Origin: Amphiura filiformis
Lineage: Eukaryota; Echinodermata; Ophiuroidea; Amphilepidida; Amphiuridae
Assembly: GCF_039555335.1 (NCBI RefSeq)
Contig: NC_092642.1
Span: forward strand, 11,606,243 to 11,670,242
Reading direction: 5' to 3'
DNA: 64,000 nucleotides
Position 1 is the first letter of the stretch. Each line of letters opens with the position of its first letter. The notes under the pieces are model-generated. The model had not been told where the DNA came from and made no database searches. It saw nothing but the letters and a program-made list of their open reading frames with translations. Shown here piece by piece: positions 21,893-34,400 of this stretch. The translations under genes were made by a program, and so were the position numbers.

Positions 21893-22370
21893 ATTAGAAG
21901 ATACTTTTGATCAAATCGTTTATATCAAAATTGTTGCGATGTAACTGCGATAAATACTTTCAACATACAGTCCATTATCTCATTATTTGCAATGTCTCAG
22001 GTACCGTATATACTTGATCTGGCAGCAGACAACCAAACATGGCTTCACCGGTGGCTTCTTCGCAAGTTATTCTGATCACAGGTTGTGCCCAAGGCATCGG
22101 CAAGGAAGCAGCTTTGTTTCTTGCACGAGATCCACAACGTCGCTTCAAGGTGTATGCTACCATGCGTAATATGGCGACAAGACAAGAGGAGTTGAAAACA
22201 GAGGCAGGAAATATGCTTGACGATACACTGTTTATTCGGGAATTGGATGTTACCAAACAAGAAACTATTGATAACACTTTAAAAGAAATGATCGAGATTG
22301 AAGGAAAAATTGATGTTTTGGGTAAGACTATAATAAGGGCATTATGAAATTTCACTAAAATTGCGCATTT
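21893..22370 (+). repeat. SDR promoter/exon 1 segment, duplicated at 56914-57437
   Basis: The 5' flank, exon 1 and the first 50 bases of intron 1 match 56914-57437 with small indels. Shared landmarks are TTTATATCAAAATTG, CCATTATCTCATTATTTG and TCTCAGGTACCGTA upstream of the ATG. It is a genomic segmental duplication. Confidence 0.8.
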
Positions 22371-22415
22371 AAAAAAAAAAAAAATAAAACAAATGTGGTC
22401 GAAGCTTATGGTTTT

Positions 22416-22485
<70 letters not shown>

Positions 22486-25045
22486 ATAGAATAAGGACAA
22501 TATCAAATTATTTTAGTCAACGCAGGACTCTGGTAAAGCTTAGTGGGAAACAGATCCAATGTTTCTGTCAATTTCAAAATTACCATAGAAAATATCCAAA
22601 AATGTAAATGTAGAAGAAATCTCACACTTTTTTCAGTAAATAACGCAGCATTGCAAAGTGGAGCCTGGTGGGAAACCAGTCCAATGGAGACCTACTATGA
22701 CCTAATGGAAGTCAACTATTTTGGATGCGTCAGAATGACTAGGGCAGTAGTCCCGTACATGAAAGATAAACGGAGTGGCAGGATCATTCAAATCTCAAGC
22801 GGAATTGGATTCCGAGGTACTTGCTTTTTCTTCAACAATAATCGTTTACTTTTATTGGAAATATCTTACAAAATTACACTCCAATTGAAGCCATTTGGTG
22901 CATATGGTCCTGTGTCACAACCTGGGGTACCTTTGTGTTACATAGTAAAAAAATGAAATGGTTCAAACATTTTACCTACACATCTCATTTGAAGTGGTTT
23001 ATCCTTCTGAGCATTTTGACACCTTTTTTATGGAAATCGGTTAAAAAATGAGAGAGTGCGGGCAAAAACAATCACAAAGTAGGGAAGATGTAACCCCACC
23101 TCTTTTTTCCACATTTACAATCATTCTGAGCAAGTATTGGTCTTTTAAATGAACTTCTGTATTTATTTACTTGGTTTAGATGTCTGGGAGTTCATTTAGA
23201 CGTTTTTTTACTAGATTCAAATTTTTAAAGAGAGTTTTAAATCAAATTTACAATATGAATCCCTCCCTAATCCTCCTCCCCTAATCCTCAGCCACCCTTG
23301 GCACATTTCATGCCAAACGTCATAAGAAAATAATTGAAAAATATTTTAAAACAGGATAAAAACATGAGTAATATAGAATAAATTAGCCTCAATTTAAGAC
23401 CTAATTGAATCTTCTAAGTGAAGGAATACCCAAGAGACATTGTTTTGAAATCCAAACTGCACATCAAAATGTAACAAAGCCACCTTTTTGGGTACCCCAG
23501 TATATGGCACAGGATCATATAATATCGTGTTTGCTCTAATCAAACATCACATTTTAACCCATTAATGGTTATTGCAGAACAGGCCACAACACAGCGTCAT
23601 CATCCCTATATCTTTGTATCAAAAATGGGCGTGATAGTAGGGCGAATCCACTAGTTCTTCAACAGCCACGCATGGTGATTTTGTTCGGCTCATGCTAAGT
23701 ACACCACCACGTACGATAAAAAGATTCATTCCCACTACGAATGCAGCGTTGCCATTCATCATCTGAAATGACTCATTTTTATGTTCTGCGCATGCTCATC
23801 CTCTTTAACGTTACTTACTCAAGAAAAAAACTTTTTGTCAGTTTTTGTTTTCAAAGCGCCGATTCAACACATATATTCAATTGCAAGTCAAGCAATAGCT
23901 TTTAAAATAACGGGATATATTCAATAATTTGAGATTATACACATTGACATATCAAAGGAAAATGCACCACCATCACCATACATGTAGTCTTTTTTCATTA
24001 GGCATATAGCTAGGGAAAACACCAGAAATGGTTTAATGCTGCCAATTATAGCTATGAATAGAATGATCTCAAGTGGGGGTCTTTTCAAATCATAAGCTCT
24101 TGTATGTAAAAAATGTGAGGGACATTTTGATATTTTTCCCCCATCTAAAAACATGACAGACGTGTCCTCACTTTTCCCCGAGATTGAAACCCGTAAGAGG
24201 GTGGTTAATAGTTATTGTTACAGTTACCTTCTGTATCAGAATGCCACAATAATGTTCATTAAAAAGTCTGATACGTACATTCTAAAATTTAAATTAAAGA
24301 TATGTTATGACTTTTTTTAGGTATTCCACATTATGTACAATACACTGCCACCAAGTTTGCCGTGGAGGGTTTCAGTGAGTCTATTGCTCCACCATTGAGG
24401 AAATTTAACATCTGGTAAGTAGACTACAATCATGTTAGGTAACAGAGCCTTATTATTTATGAAATTTATAAAACGGTCACCTGTGATAACATTGATCTTT
24501 GCATACAAATTTACAATTACAATTAAGTTTGAAAAATTAGTTGATAGGTCATTAATAACAAACATCGAAGCAGCATCCCGAGATTACTCACACGTCTTTG
24601 CTGACAATTTTCCCTCGCGACTGAAGTCGCCTTTTTAGTTCTCCACAACAACTTTCGGTTAACGCCCTTGATTTCCATGTTGAACTTGAAATTTTTGGAA
24701 CTGTTGATTTGCAGGGTTTCTTTGATTGAGCCAGGTTACGTGGCGACCAATATGACTAAACAGTTTGGTGAAAACCCTAGTGTTATATTTGCAAAAACAG
24801 CCGAGTCGATCCCAACAGCAGAAGAGCGAAGGATTGTGACACATATGCTAACCTTTGACCCGGAAATCGTCATAGGAAATGATGTGCTGGACCCTCAAGA
24901 TTTGGCGAAACAATTACAAGATGTTATCCTGTCACCCAAACCTGATTTTCGGTATCATACTTCAAAGGCAATTAAGAGATTGGCAAGGGAAAAGTTTGTT
25001 GACCCGACGGGCAACGCGGTCATGAATGCTTGGTTAAAGCAGTAA
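22039..25045 (+). CDS. Short-chain dehydrogenase, RDH8/HSD17B1-like
   Basis: Four exons join in frame: 22039-22321, 22637-22816, 24321-24414 and 24715-25045, each intron GT...AG, 888 coding bases, 295 residues. Classical SDR signatures: TGCAQGIG cofactor loop (14-21), D70 before VT, NNA at 96-98, N121, S149 in ISSG, and Y162/K166 in YTATKFA with the usual S-Y and Y-K spacing. EGFSES after the catalytic Lys and VSLIEPGYVATNM fit the RDH8/17-beta-HSD1 group, so NAD(P)-dependent oxidoreduction of retinoid or steroid alcohols is likely but the substrate is inferred. NNAG is NNAA here. The length is slightly below vertebrate RDH8. The start is supported by the duplicate at 57094, which shares the same ATG and frame. 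Intron 1 (315 bp) holds a GAT microsatellite. Intron 2 (1.5 kb) shows nothing recognisable. Intron 3 is 300 bp. Confidence 0.88.
22418..22484. repeat. (GAT)n microsatellite in SDR intron 1
   Basis: About 21 perfect GAT units between exons 1 and 2. Likely length-polymorphic. Confidence 0.95.
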
Positions 25046-25157
25046 ATTGGTATTGACGATACTATTATTATCACAATTGCATCGGTGTATCTATCCCTAA
25101 ACAAATTCCATTCAAAGTCACTCTTAGCTTTATGTCTAATACTAAACGTGTACATAA

Positions 25158-25163
25158 AATAAA
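25158..25163 (+). other. Candidate polyadenylation signal of SDR gene
   Basis: AATAAA 113 bases after the stop codon, followed within 30 bases by a T-rich stretch. It is the nearest canonical hexamer on this strand. Confidence 0.55.
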
Positions 25164-25209
25164 AGAAATGTGGTCCAAGCATATGTTTTTGTTTCAAATT
25201 TCTTCACTG

Positions 25210-25690
25210 TACTTATCTCAGTTTTTTTCAGGTCTTTTTGGTTCTTTTGATATAGTTTCCTTTAGTATTTTGACATCAACTGGCGTCTGATCTCACCGTG
25301 ACAAATCGGTTACGTTGCTTGAGAAGAATTCGGCGCACCAAGGGGCTCTGGCATCATCTTATTGATCTCCTCTTTAGGATGTCCCATAAGTTTTCCACAG
25401 GGTGGACTCTTTGAAAGCTACCATAGCCTCTCTTTGTCCGTTTTGATCCTGATGCCTAATCAGGAGCATACGATATCGCTAACCAATAGTTGTATACGAT
25501 AAACAAAAAATCTGAAACAAAATAACTGAAGAAAATTGAAACAATGACACAAAAGAAGTAGAACAAACAAGTAAACGTAGTGAAAAGAAAATAGAGGGGG
25601 AAAAAGAAACAATAAAAGACAGCGTTATTAAAAAAATGACTGAAGAAAATGTGTTGTCTTTATGTTCCGTTTGTCATGCTTGTTATACTT
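25210..25690. other. No recognisable feature
   Basis: Non-coding DNA downstream of the SDR gene. Confidence 0.4.
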
Positions 25691-25693
25691 TAT

Positions 25694-26271
25694 TTCAGTT
25701 GGTAGAAGGGTCTATCGTGCACCCTCGGAAATATACTTTAAAATCAGAAAAACATGCGTAGAAAATGGTAAGATATGTTTAAAAATTCCAAAAGTGTTCC
25801 TAGGGGTCAAATTTCATACAACATGATTGAAATTTCAAAATGCTCAGATTTTATCAAAAACCACACCAAGGTATTCCTCTAGTCATAATGATTCAGAAAA
25901 AGTATAGTTCGACCTATATGTGACATACCTTCCTTAAGTTATAAGCAGAAAGGTCAAAATTAGGCGTGATCATTTTTTTAGCCACACAGGGGTCGAAAGT
26001 ACTCTGATTTCAATGAAAATGGTCTCAAATTGTTCGTCATGTAAAATGAAATCGAAAAAAGAATAGTTTTCACCATCCAGGATACTTCATTACCTAGGAA
26101 ATAGGCTCTTTAAATGCGGAAATGGGGTTGACCATTGCTGGATTGTTGGCAATAAAAGGCATTCTAGATAGTACAATCTTTTCTTATTTGAGTTCATTTT
26201 ACGTGTTTTAACATAGCTTATCTATGTAGTAGATTTCCAAAGGTGCACGACAGACCCTTCTACCAACTGAA
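25694..26271. mobile_element. 578-bp TIR element
   Basis: TTCAGTTGGTAGAAGGGTCT at the left end is mirrored at the right end. About 39 of the outer 43 bases match by eye (CGTGCACC within). The interior is non-coding. A target duplication is not obvious. Its right end overlaps the next inverted repeat. Confidence 0.7.
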
Positions 26272-26894
26272 CTAATTGGCCTGTTTGTCATTTTCGAAAT
26301 AGGCCTACGACACCCGCCTATTCAAATCTTCGTAACTTGGCTTGTAGAGGTCGCAGAAGATCCACAAAGGCGACAATATTTGCAGAATTAGAGTTACGCG
26401 GTAGCTTTGACCAACAAGTTTTAAAAATAAACGACTGACAAAGAAAACTAAAAATGCTCCGCGAGACTATATTTACACGCAACATTAAAGTTCTATTGTT
26501 ACAGATTAGAGAGGCAATTTGGATCAGGAAACGAGGGCGAAACACCATGAACAGAGACGAGGGGAATTATTTATTACCGAATATTTTCAACCAGCTTCTA
26601 GCGCCGCCACCGGCAGCATCTTCAGGAAAGAAGAAGAAGCAAGGTTGCCAGTCTGATGAAGTGCTGGGTAGCAGCATGAAATTGTAACAAGGTATGTCAT
26701 CAAAAAATGGATTTGATAGGATGAATTCACATCAAATGATATCCAAAAATTTTGCTATAGCCCTAGCTACAAATCATTTTCGCACTATTTTGTCTGTTTC
26801 CCTTTCAAATATACCATAGCATATTCTGAGACACCCTGCATACAAATTCTGAACACCATTATTTCAAAAATGACAAACAGGCTAATTAGTTCAG
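26267..26894. mobile_element. 628-bp inverted-repeat element abutting the previous one
   Basis: The left end CTGAACTAATTGGCCTGTTT, continuing to GTCATTTTCGAAATA, is repeated inverted at about 26861-26894 with a few changes. The interior is non-coding. The two elements share the bases CTGAA at 26267-26271, so one may have inserted at the end of the other, or they may be parts of one composite. Confidence 0.65.
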
Positions 26895-28160
26895 GTTTTG
26901 GTGGATAAGATATGATATAATAATTGAGTAAATATGTGATTTAATGGTGTCGTATATTTACCCAATTATTGTTTAGTTATCAAATGATAGGATCTTGTCT
27001 TTTAAAGTGTAAAGATACATTTTGATCGTTGGTTGACCTTTGCCCTCAATTTGCATAACCATACAATATGTGTAAAACCATATATTTTATTAATCCTTGT
27101 AAAAGACGAGTAATATGCTTTGCATCTCGAAACCTTTTTGGAACCATTTTGAAAATTGATCCCTCCCGTGAGCCGTCCAGCAGGGGACAAATATTTTGCC
27201 AAATCAATTCCACACACCAAAAGCCAAAGTTGTGCAGTTCTTGTGTCAAGGTTTGCTAATAGAGAGTGCCCATGTAATCAAGCGGAACGGACTAAAATAG
27301 TGAATCGCACCAGTCACATTCTCTATTCAGTAGAGTTAGGAACATGACAAGACAATTGGGCTAGAATGAGACTTTGGATTACGATGCAACCCACTAATCG
27401 ACAGTAGAGATGGTCATTGAAGATGCAAAGGCAGCTCGTCACACTTGCTTTCATGACTGGCTTGGGTGACTCCTATTAAAATTACCGGCACCCAGCGCGG
27501 CAGGGCTTAAAAAACACAAAAAGCCACAAGCCCATAGAAAAGATTTCCAAGTAACGGAGTTCCAATATAAAATAGCCCCGCAGGGCATGCATTACAACAG
27601 GTTGCTATACACCTAGTGACAACCTTTAATGAGCTATGACATCACCCAAGTTACATCTCGCCGTGATTTAATAGTGTATTTACTATGCAAATAACCACTT
27701 TCCTTGCTCAACAGTGTATCGGGAAATAACCCTTTGTTATGTAAAATAGCTTTCCCAATTTTACGCGCTGAAGTTAGCTGAAGGCCACACTCGTCATACC
27801 TCAGTGAACATCCAAAGAGGAACGAGCGGGTTTCCGTGTGTGTGAATTTCTAGCGTATATATTTCTGTGTATAATATTTGTGTATATTGCCAAATAGGGG
27901 CATTATGACCAATATTTATGAATATTGCATGGTACATATATAATAGGGAAAATAGCCGGATGGTGTCCAAATTTAGTTAGAATATACTTTATGGTCGATA
28001 CTATCGAGTGAGTTTGATATTTTGATGAATGAACTGTATTATGAATGGCAGCACGCCGTCATCCACATCCATATTCACTACGCAAGAGTGAAATGCTTGG
28101 TTGAAATTACATCAGTTACATGTGTCGGTTTTTTCAATTATTTTTGCATGTAACATAATT
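26895..28160. other. No recognisable feature
   Basis: Non-coding DNA with short chance frames. I see no repeat structure. Confidence 0.4.
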
Positions 28161-28164
28161 ATTA

Positions 28165-30184
28165 ACATACAATACAATACAATACAATACAACTGAAATT
28201 TATATAGCGCCTAAAACCAAACAATTGTACTAAGGCGCTGATAAACACTTAAACCAAATAAAATTACAGTCCATAGGCAACATTAAACAAATGGCATTTC
28301 AAGAGTCTTTTGAAAATGAGAAGAGAGTTTGCATTTCTGATATGTTTCGGTAGCCGGTTCCATTGACGAGGTGCGTAGCATGTAAAAGCACGGTCTGCAA
28401 ATGTTCGGTGGTAAGTTCTGGGTTCGAATAATAGTGGTGCAGAGGAGGAACGTAACGGCCTGCGGTCAGTCTGTATCTGGAGCATGCTTGAAAGATATTC
28501 AGGAGCCTGTTGGTGGAGAGATTTGTATGTTAGAACCATGATCTTAAAGTCAATTCTTTGCTTAACAGGCAACCAATGCAAGTTGATGAGATCGTCAGAG
28601 ATGGGGTCGTATTTTCGCTTTCTAATGATCAACCTAGCTGCAGTGCGTTGAATGTTCTGGAGTCTTTTAAGGAGATTGTTGTTGATACCTGCTAACAAAC
28701 TGTTGCAGTAATCGAGTCTAGATGTGACTAAGGTGTGAACAGCTAATTTGGCGGAGTCCGTGGTTAACATTTTCCTCGCCCTACCAATATTGACAAGTTG
28801 GAAATTGGCGGACTTAGTAATACTTGCAACTTGAGCAGCCATTGTCAAACCCGGGTCAAACATAACTCCAAGGTTCTTCACTGGGTCAGATTTGACAGCT
28901 ATATCAACACCTGCGATGTTAACATTCGGAAGATGGATCTTGGCCAGTTGGGATCTGTAACCAAGCACCTCGGTTTTATCAGCGTTCAACTTGAGATAAT
29001 TCTCAGACATTCATATATTTATGTCATTCACACACTGCTCAAGTTTGGACACAGCAAGATTCACACCACTTGAAGATGTGGGGCAAACAGACACATAAAC
29101 TTGGGTGTCATCAGCGTAGATGTGAAGTTTCATCCCGTGTCTACGAATAATGTCACCAAGAGGAAGGATGTAAATCGAAAACAACAAGGGCCCAAGCCCC
29201 TGTGGCACTCCGTACTGCAGGTGTTGTGGAGCAGAGTACTTCCCGTTTATATGCACACATTGATTCCGATCCGAAAGATATGATGAAAACCAGTCCAAGA
29301 TGGTAGCCTTTATTCCAAGATGATGTTGTAATCTGGCAAGTAACATAGCGTGATCGATAGTGTCAAATGCACTGCTGAGGTCCAACAAAACAAGCAAGAT
29401 AACACCTTGGTTTTCCATTGCACATAAAATATCATTGTGCACTGAAAACAAAGCAGACTCTGTGCTGTGGTATTGCTTATATGCTGATTGGAAAGGTTCG
29501 TTGAGATTGTGATCAGACATATGTTTGAGCTGCTTAGCGACAATACGTTCAAGGACTTTTGACAGGAAGGAAAGGTTGCTGACAGGGCGATAGTTTTTTA
29601 AGTTGTTAGCATCCAAGTTCTGTTTCTTGAGCAAAGGCTTAATCACAGCAGATTTCATTGAAGATGTAACATCTCCTTCTTTAAGGGACATATTCACGAC
29701 GGATGTGATAATACGCAGCAGCGAATCAAGTAATTTCTTGATTAACCAGGGGATCAAGAAGCCCAGAGGCACTAGAAGACTCCATAATAATGTCCTTAAC
29801 ATCTGTTTCAGAAACCGTGCTAAACTCCGTCCAAGACAACTCCGAAGTTGTTTGATTTTCGGAAGGCAAAGGATCACTTGACGCGAGACTCAACCTGATT
29901 GTCTGTATCTTAGGCGAAAAATAAGATGCAAAGCGATTTGCCAACTCATACGAACAGTTGTGATCTGGCAGTTTAGAAGATTTCTTATTCTGAAAGATGT
30001 CGCCAATGACAGCAAACATCGACTTAAAGTCATTACCACAATCAAGGATCTTCTGATTGAAGAATTCACATTTTGCATTGTACAGAGAAGTATTATATTT
30101 GTTTTTAAGTTCTTTGAAATGCTCAAAATCAACTGTCAGTCCACTCGAGATCCATTTTCGCTCTACCTTACGACGATCACATTT
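28165..30184 (-). mobile_element. L2-like LINE, 3' part, interrupted at 30184
   Basis: Runs leftwards. It starts abruptly at 30184 in the linker between endonuclease and reverse transcriptase (CDRRKVERKW). RT and the C-terminal region follow, then a 3' UTR with the GCGCTATATAAAT phrase typical of L2-type elements and a (TTGTA)n tail at 28168-28191. The 5' half is missing at this site. A fragment of the endonuclease of a similar LINE lies at 51632-52141 on the far side of the foldback element. Confidence 0.8.
28264..30019 (-). pseudogene. LINE reverse transcriptase, disabled
   Basis: Reverse transcriptase of the L2-like LINE. Motifs in order: NYRPVSNLSFLSKVLER, a DLSSAFDTIDH block, GVPQG, and the catalytic YADD at about 29107-29118, then LHWLPVKQRIDFK in the C-terminal region. 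It is broken at least twice: a frameshift near 29750 between SASGLLDPLV and the rest, and a TGA at 29011-29013 just before MSENYLKLNADKTE, probably from a Trp codon. GVPQGLGP lacks the usual Ser-Val. It cannot encode an active enzyme as it stands. Confidence 0.85.
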
Positions 30185-30194
30185 GTAAGAGCCC

Positions 30195-30390
30195 AGTACG
30201 TAACAAAATCCCAGTACGTATCAATTTGATACGTATTGGGCTCAACCACTTCTACCTAGAACAAAAAGTGGTAAAAAATAATTCATCCCGCCCAATACGT
30301 AACAAAACTAAAATTTGATTAAAATTACTTTATTCATACTCCCTCCCTCTGTAGTGGTTTTTGTTACGTATTGGGCTCTATACATTTTTT
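30195..30390 (+). repeat. Foldback left terminal domain
   Basis: Matches 51440-51627 inverted, almost without change. It contains nested small palindromes: ACGTATCAATTTGATACGT at 30216-30234, and GTACGTAAC motifs in opposed orientation around it. Just outside, GAGCCC (30189-30194) resembles the recurring unit phrase and may belong to the element. Confidence 0.75.
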
Positions 30391-31488
30391 GTTACGTATT
30401 GGGCTCCGGTTGTTTTTCAAGCAAATTACGGATATTATGTGCATGTGTTTTTATAGAAGTACTTTATATTGACCCAGTAACTCATTTTGAGTCTTTCTAG
30501 AACAAAATATTTGACAGTGTTTTATCTCTAGACTTGGAATTTATTTGTTACGTATTGGCCTCTGGTTATTTTAAAAGGACATTATCATGATTAAATGCAT
30601 GTTTTTGTTATAGAATTACTTTATATTGACTCAGTAAATCCTTTTGAGACATTTTGAGTCTTTCTAGAAAAAAAAAATTGACAGTGTTTTTTCTCTAGAC
30701 TTAGAATTTTTTTGTTACGTATTGGGCTCTGGTTATTTTTAAAGCAAATTATGGGTTTTAGGTGCATGTTTTTGTTATAGAATTCCTTTAAATTGACTCA
30801 GTAAATCCTTTTGAGTCATTTTGAGTCTTTCTAGAAAAAAAATTTTGACAGTGTTTTTTCTCTAGACTTAGAATTTTTTTTGTTACGTTTTGGGCTCTGG
30901 TTATTTTTAAAGCAAATTATGGGTTTTAGGTGCATGTTTTTGTTATAGAATTACTTTATATTGACTCAGTAAATCCTTTTGAGTCATTTTGAGTCGTTCT
31001 AGAAAATTATTTTGTACAGTGTTTTTCTCTAGACTTAGAATTTTTTGTTATGTATTGGTCTCTGGTTATTGTGGTGATTAGTTGCATTTTTTGTTTGCTA
31101 TAAACTTACTTTATATTGACCCGGTAACTCATTTTGAGTCATTTTGAATAATTCTAGAACAAAGCTGATTATGGTTATTAGGTGCATGTTTTTGTTATAG
31201 AATTACTTTATATTGACTCAGTAACTCATTTTGAGTCATTTTAGAAAAAAATTTCTTCTAGAAAAAAAATTGACAGTGTTTTTTCTTTAGACATAGAATT
31301 TTTCTTGTTACGTATTGGGCTCTGGTTATTTTTAAAGCAAATTATGGTTATTAGTGCGTGTTTTTGTTATAGAATTACTTTATATTGACCCAGTAACTAA
31401 TTTTGAGTCATTTGTGACTCTTTCTAGAGTCATTTTGAGTATTTTTAGAACAAAAAATTTGTCAGTGTTTTTCGGCTGGATTTTTTTT
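30391..31488 (+). repeat. Left arm, outer tandem repeats (~165 bp)
   Basis: Units start with GTTACGTATTGG at 30391, 30547, 30714, 30882, 31047 and 31307. Each carries GTGCATGTTTTTGTTATAGA, TTTATATTGACYCAGTAA and TTGACAGTG-TTCTCTAGAC phrases. The unit after 31047 has lost its boundary motif. The right arm carries the same family at 49191-49969 and 51210-51440. Confidence 0.8.
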
Positions 31489-34400
31489 GTTACGTATTGG
31501 GCTCTATACATTTTTTATGTGTTTTGGAGGTTACACTGTCGGTAAAGCTCTTTTATCCGGAGTTTTTCGCATATATGGACATGAGCTGACCTCCAGTTAA
31601 TATTTATCGAAAAAAGAAAAAAAATTCGAGTGGGTCTAATTTTTTTGTTACGTATTGGGCTCTTTACATTTTTTATGCGTTATGGAGGCTACACTGTCGG
31701 AAAAGCTCTTTAATCCGGATTTTTACGCCTATATGGACATGACTTGACCTCCGGTTAATATTTATCGAAGAAAGAAAACAATTCGAGTGGGTCTAATTTT
31801 TTGTTACGTATTGGGCTCTATACATTTTTTATGTGTTTTGGAGGTTACACTGTCGGTAAAGCTCTTTTATCCGGATTTTTTCGCATACATGGACATGAGC
31901 TGACCTCCAGTTAATATTTATCGAAGAAAGAAAAAATTCGAGTGGGTCTAATTTTTTGTTACGTATTGGGCTCATTACATTTTTTATGCGTTTTGGAGGT
32001 TACACTGTCGGAAAAGCTCTTTTATCCGGATTTTTTTGCATATATGGACATGACCTGACCTCCATTTAATATTTATCGAAGAAAGAAAAAAAATCGAGTG
32101 GGTCTAATTTTTTGTTACGTATTGGGCTCTGTACATTCTTTATGCGTAACACGGTCGGTAAAGCTCTTTTATCCGGATTTTTCGCATATATGGACATGAC
32201 CTGACCTCCAGTTAATATTTATCGAACAAAGAAAACAATTCGAGTGGGTCTAATTTTTTGTTACGTATTGGGCTCTATACATTCTTTATGCGTTACACGG
32301 TCGGTAAAGCTCTTTTATCCGGATTTTTTCGCATATATGGACATGACCTGACCTCCCGGTAATATTTATCGAACAAAGAAAACAATTCGAGTGGGTCTAA
32401 TTTGTTGTTACGTATTGGGCTCTATACATTTTTTATGTGTTTTGGAGGTTACACTGTCGGTAAAGCTCTTTTATCCGGATTTTTTCGCATACATGGACAT
32501 GAGCTCACCTCCAGTTAATATTTATCGAAGAAAGAAAAAAATTCGAGTGGGTCTAACTTTTTGTTACGTATTGGACTCTTTACATTTTTTATGCGTTTTG
32601 GAGGTTACACTGTCGGAAAAGCTCTTTTATCCGGATTTTTTTGCATATATGGACATGACCTGACCTCCATTTAATATTTATCGAAGAAAGAAAAAAAATC
32701 GAGTGGGTCTAATTTTTTGTTACGTATTGGGCTCTATACATTCTTTATGCGTTACACGGTCGGTAAAGCTCTTTTATCCGGATTTTTTCGCATATATGGA
32801 CATGACCTGACCTCCAGTTAATATTTATCGAACAAAGAAAACAATTCGAGTGGGTCTAATTTTTTGTTACGTATTGGGCTCTATACATTCTTTATACGTT
32901 ACACTGTCGGTAAAGCTCCTTTATCCGGATCTTTTCGCATATATGGACATGACATGACCTCCAGTTAATATTTATCGAAGAAAGAAAAAAAATTCGAGTG
33001 GGTCTAATTTTTTGTTACGTATTGGGCTCTTTACATTTTTTATGCGTTTTGGAGGTTACACTGTCGGAAAAGCTCTTTTATCCGGATTTTTTCGCATATA
33101 TGGACATGACCTGACCTCCAGTTAATATTTATCGAACAAAGAAAAAAAATTCGAGTGGGTCTAATTTTTTGTTACGTATTGAGCTCTTTACATTTTTTAT
33201 GTGTTTTGGAGGTTACACTGTCGGAAAAGCTCTTTTATCCGGATTTTTTCTCATATATGGACATGACTTGACCTCCGGTTAATATTTATCGAAGAAAGAA
33301 AACAATTCGAGTGGGTCTAATTTTTTGTTACGTATTGGGCTCTATACATTTTTATGTGTTTTGGAGGTTACACTGTCGGTAAAGCTCTTTTATCCGGATT
33401 TTTTCGCATACATGGACATGAGCTGACCTCCAGTTAATATTTATCGAAGAAAGAAAAAAATTCGAGTGGGTCTAACTTTTTGTTACGTATTGGGCTCTTT
33501 ACATTTTTTATGCGTTTTGGAGGTTACACTGTCGGAAAAGCTCTTTTATCCCGATTTTTTTGCATATATGGACATGACCTAACCTTCGGTTAATATTTAT
33601 CGAAAAAAAAAAAAAAAAATCGAGTGGGTCTAATTTTTTGTTACGTATTGGGCTCTATACATTCTTTATGCGTTACACGGTCGGTAAAGCTCTTTTATCC
33701 GGATTTTTTCGCATATATGGACATGACCTGACCTCCAGTTAATATTTATCGAACAAAGAAAACAATTCGAGTGGGTCTAATTTTTTGTTACGTATTGGGC
33801 TCTATACATTCTTTATGCGTTACACTGTCGGTAAAGCTCCTTTGTCCGGATTTTTTCGCATATATGGACATGACATGACCTCCAGTTAATATTTATCGAA
33901 GAAAGAAAAAAAAATTCGAGTGGGTCTAATTTTTTGTTACGTATTGGGCTCTTTACATTTTTTATGCGTTTTGGAGGTTACACTGTCGGAAAAGCTCTTT
34001 TATCCGGATTTTTTTCGCATATATGGACATGACCTGACCTCCAGTTAATATTTATCGAACAAAGAAAACAATTCGAGTGGGTCTAATTTTTTTTGTTACG
34101 TATTGGGCTCTATACATTCTTTATGCGTTACACTGTCGGTAAAGCTCCTTTATCCGGATTTTTTCGCATATATGGACATGACCTGACCTCCAGTTAATAT
34201 TTATCGAAGAAAGAAAAAAATTCGAGTGTGTCTAATTTTTTGTTACGTATTGGGTTCTTTACATTTTTTATGTGTTTTGGAGGTTACACTGTCGGAAAAG
34301 CTCTTTTATCCGGATTTTTTCGCATATATGGACATGACCTGACCTCCATTTAATATTTATCGAAGAAAGAAAAAATTTCGAGTGGGTCTAATTTTTTTTG

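Noticed and set aside
21547..21910. Pro/Tyr-rich frames of 65-116 codons on both strands
   Set aside because: Translation of the GTACCC minisatellite; frames exist on both strands and no start or splice context supports a gene.
32391..32663. 90-codon frame with repeated LFYPDFFAYMDM motifs
   Set aside because: It comes from the 156-bp satellite unit, whose length is divisible by three. Similar frames at 42837-43385 and 49130-49321 share the cause.
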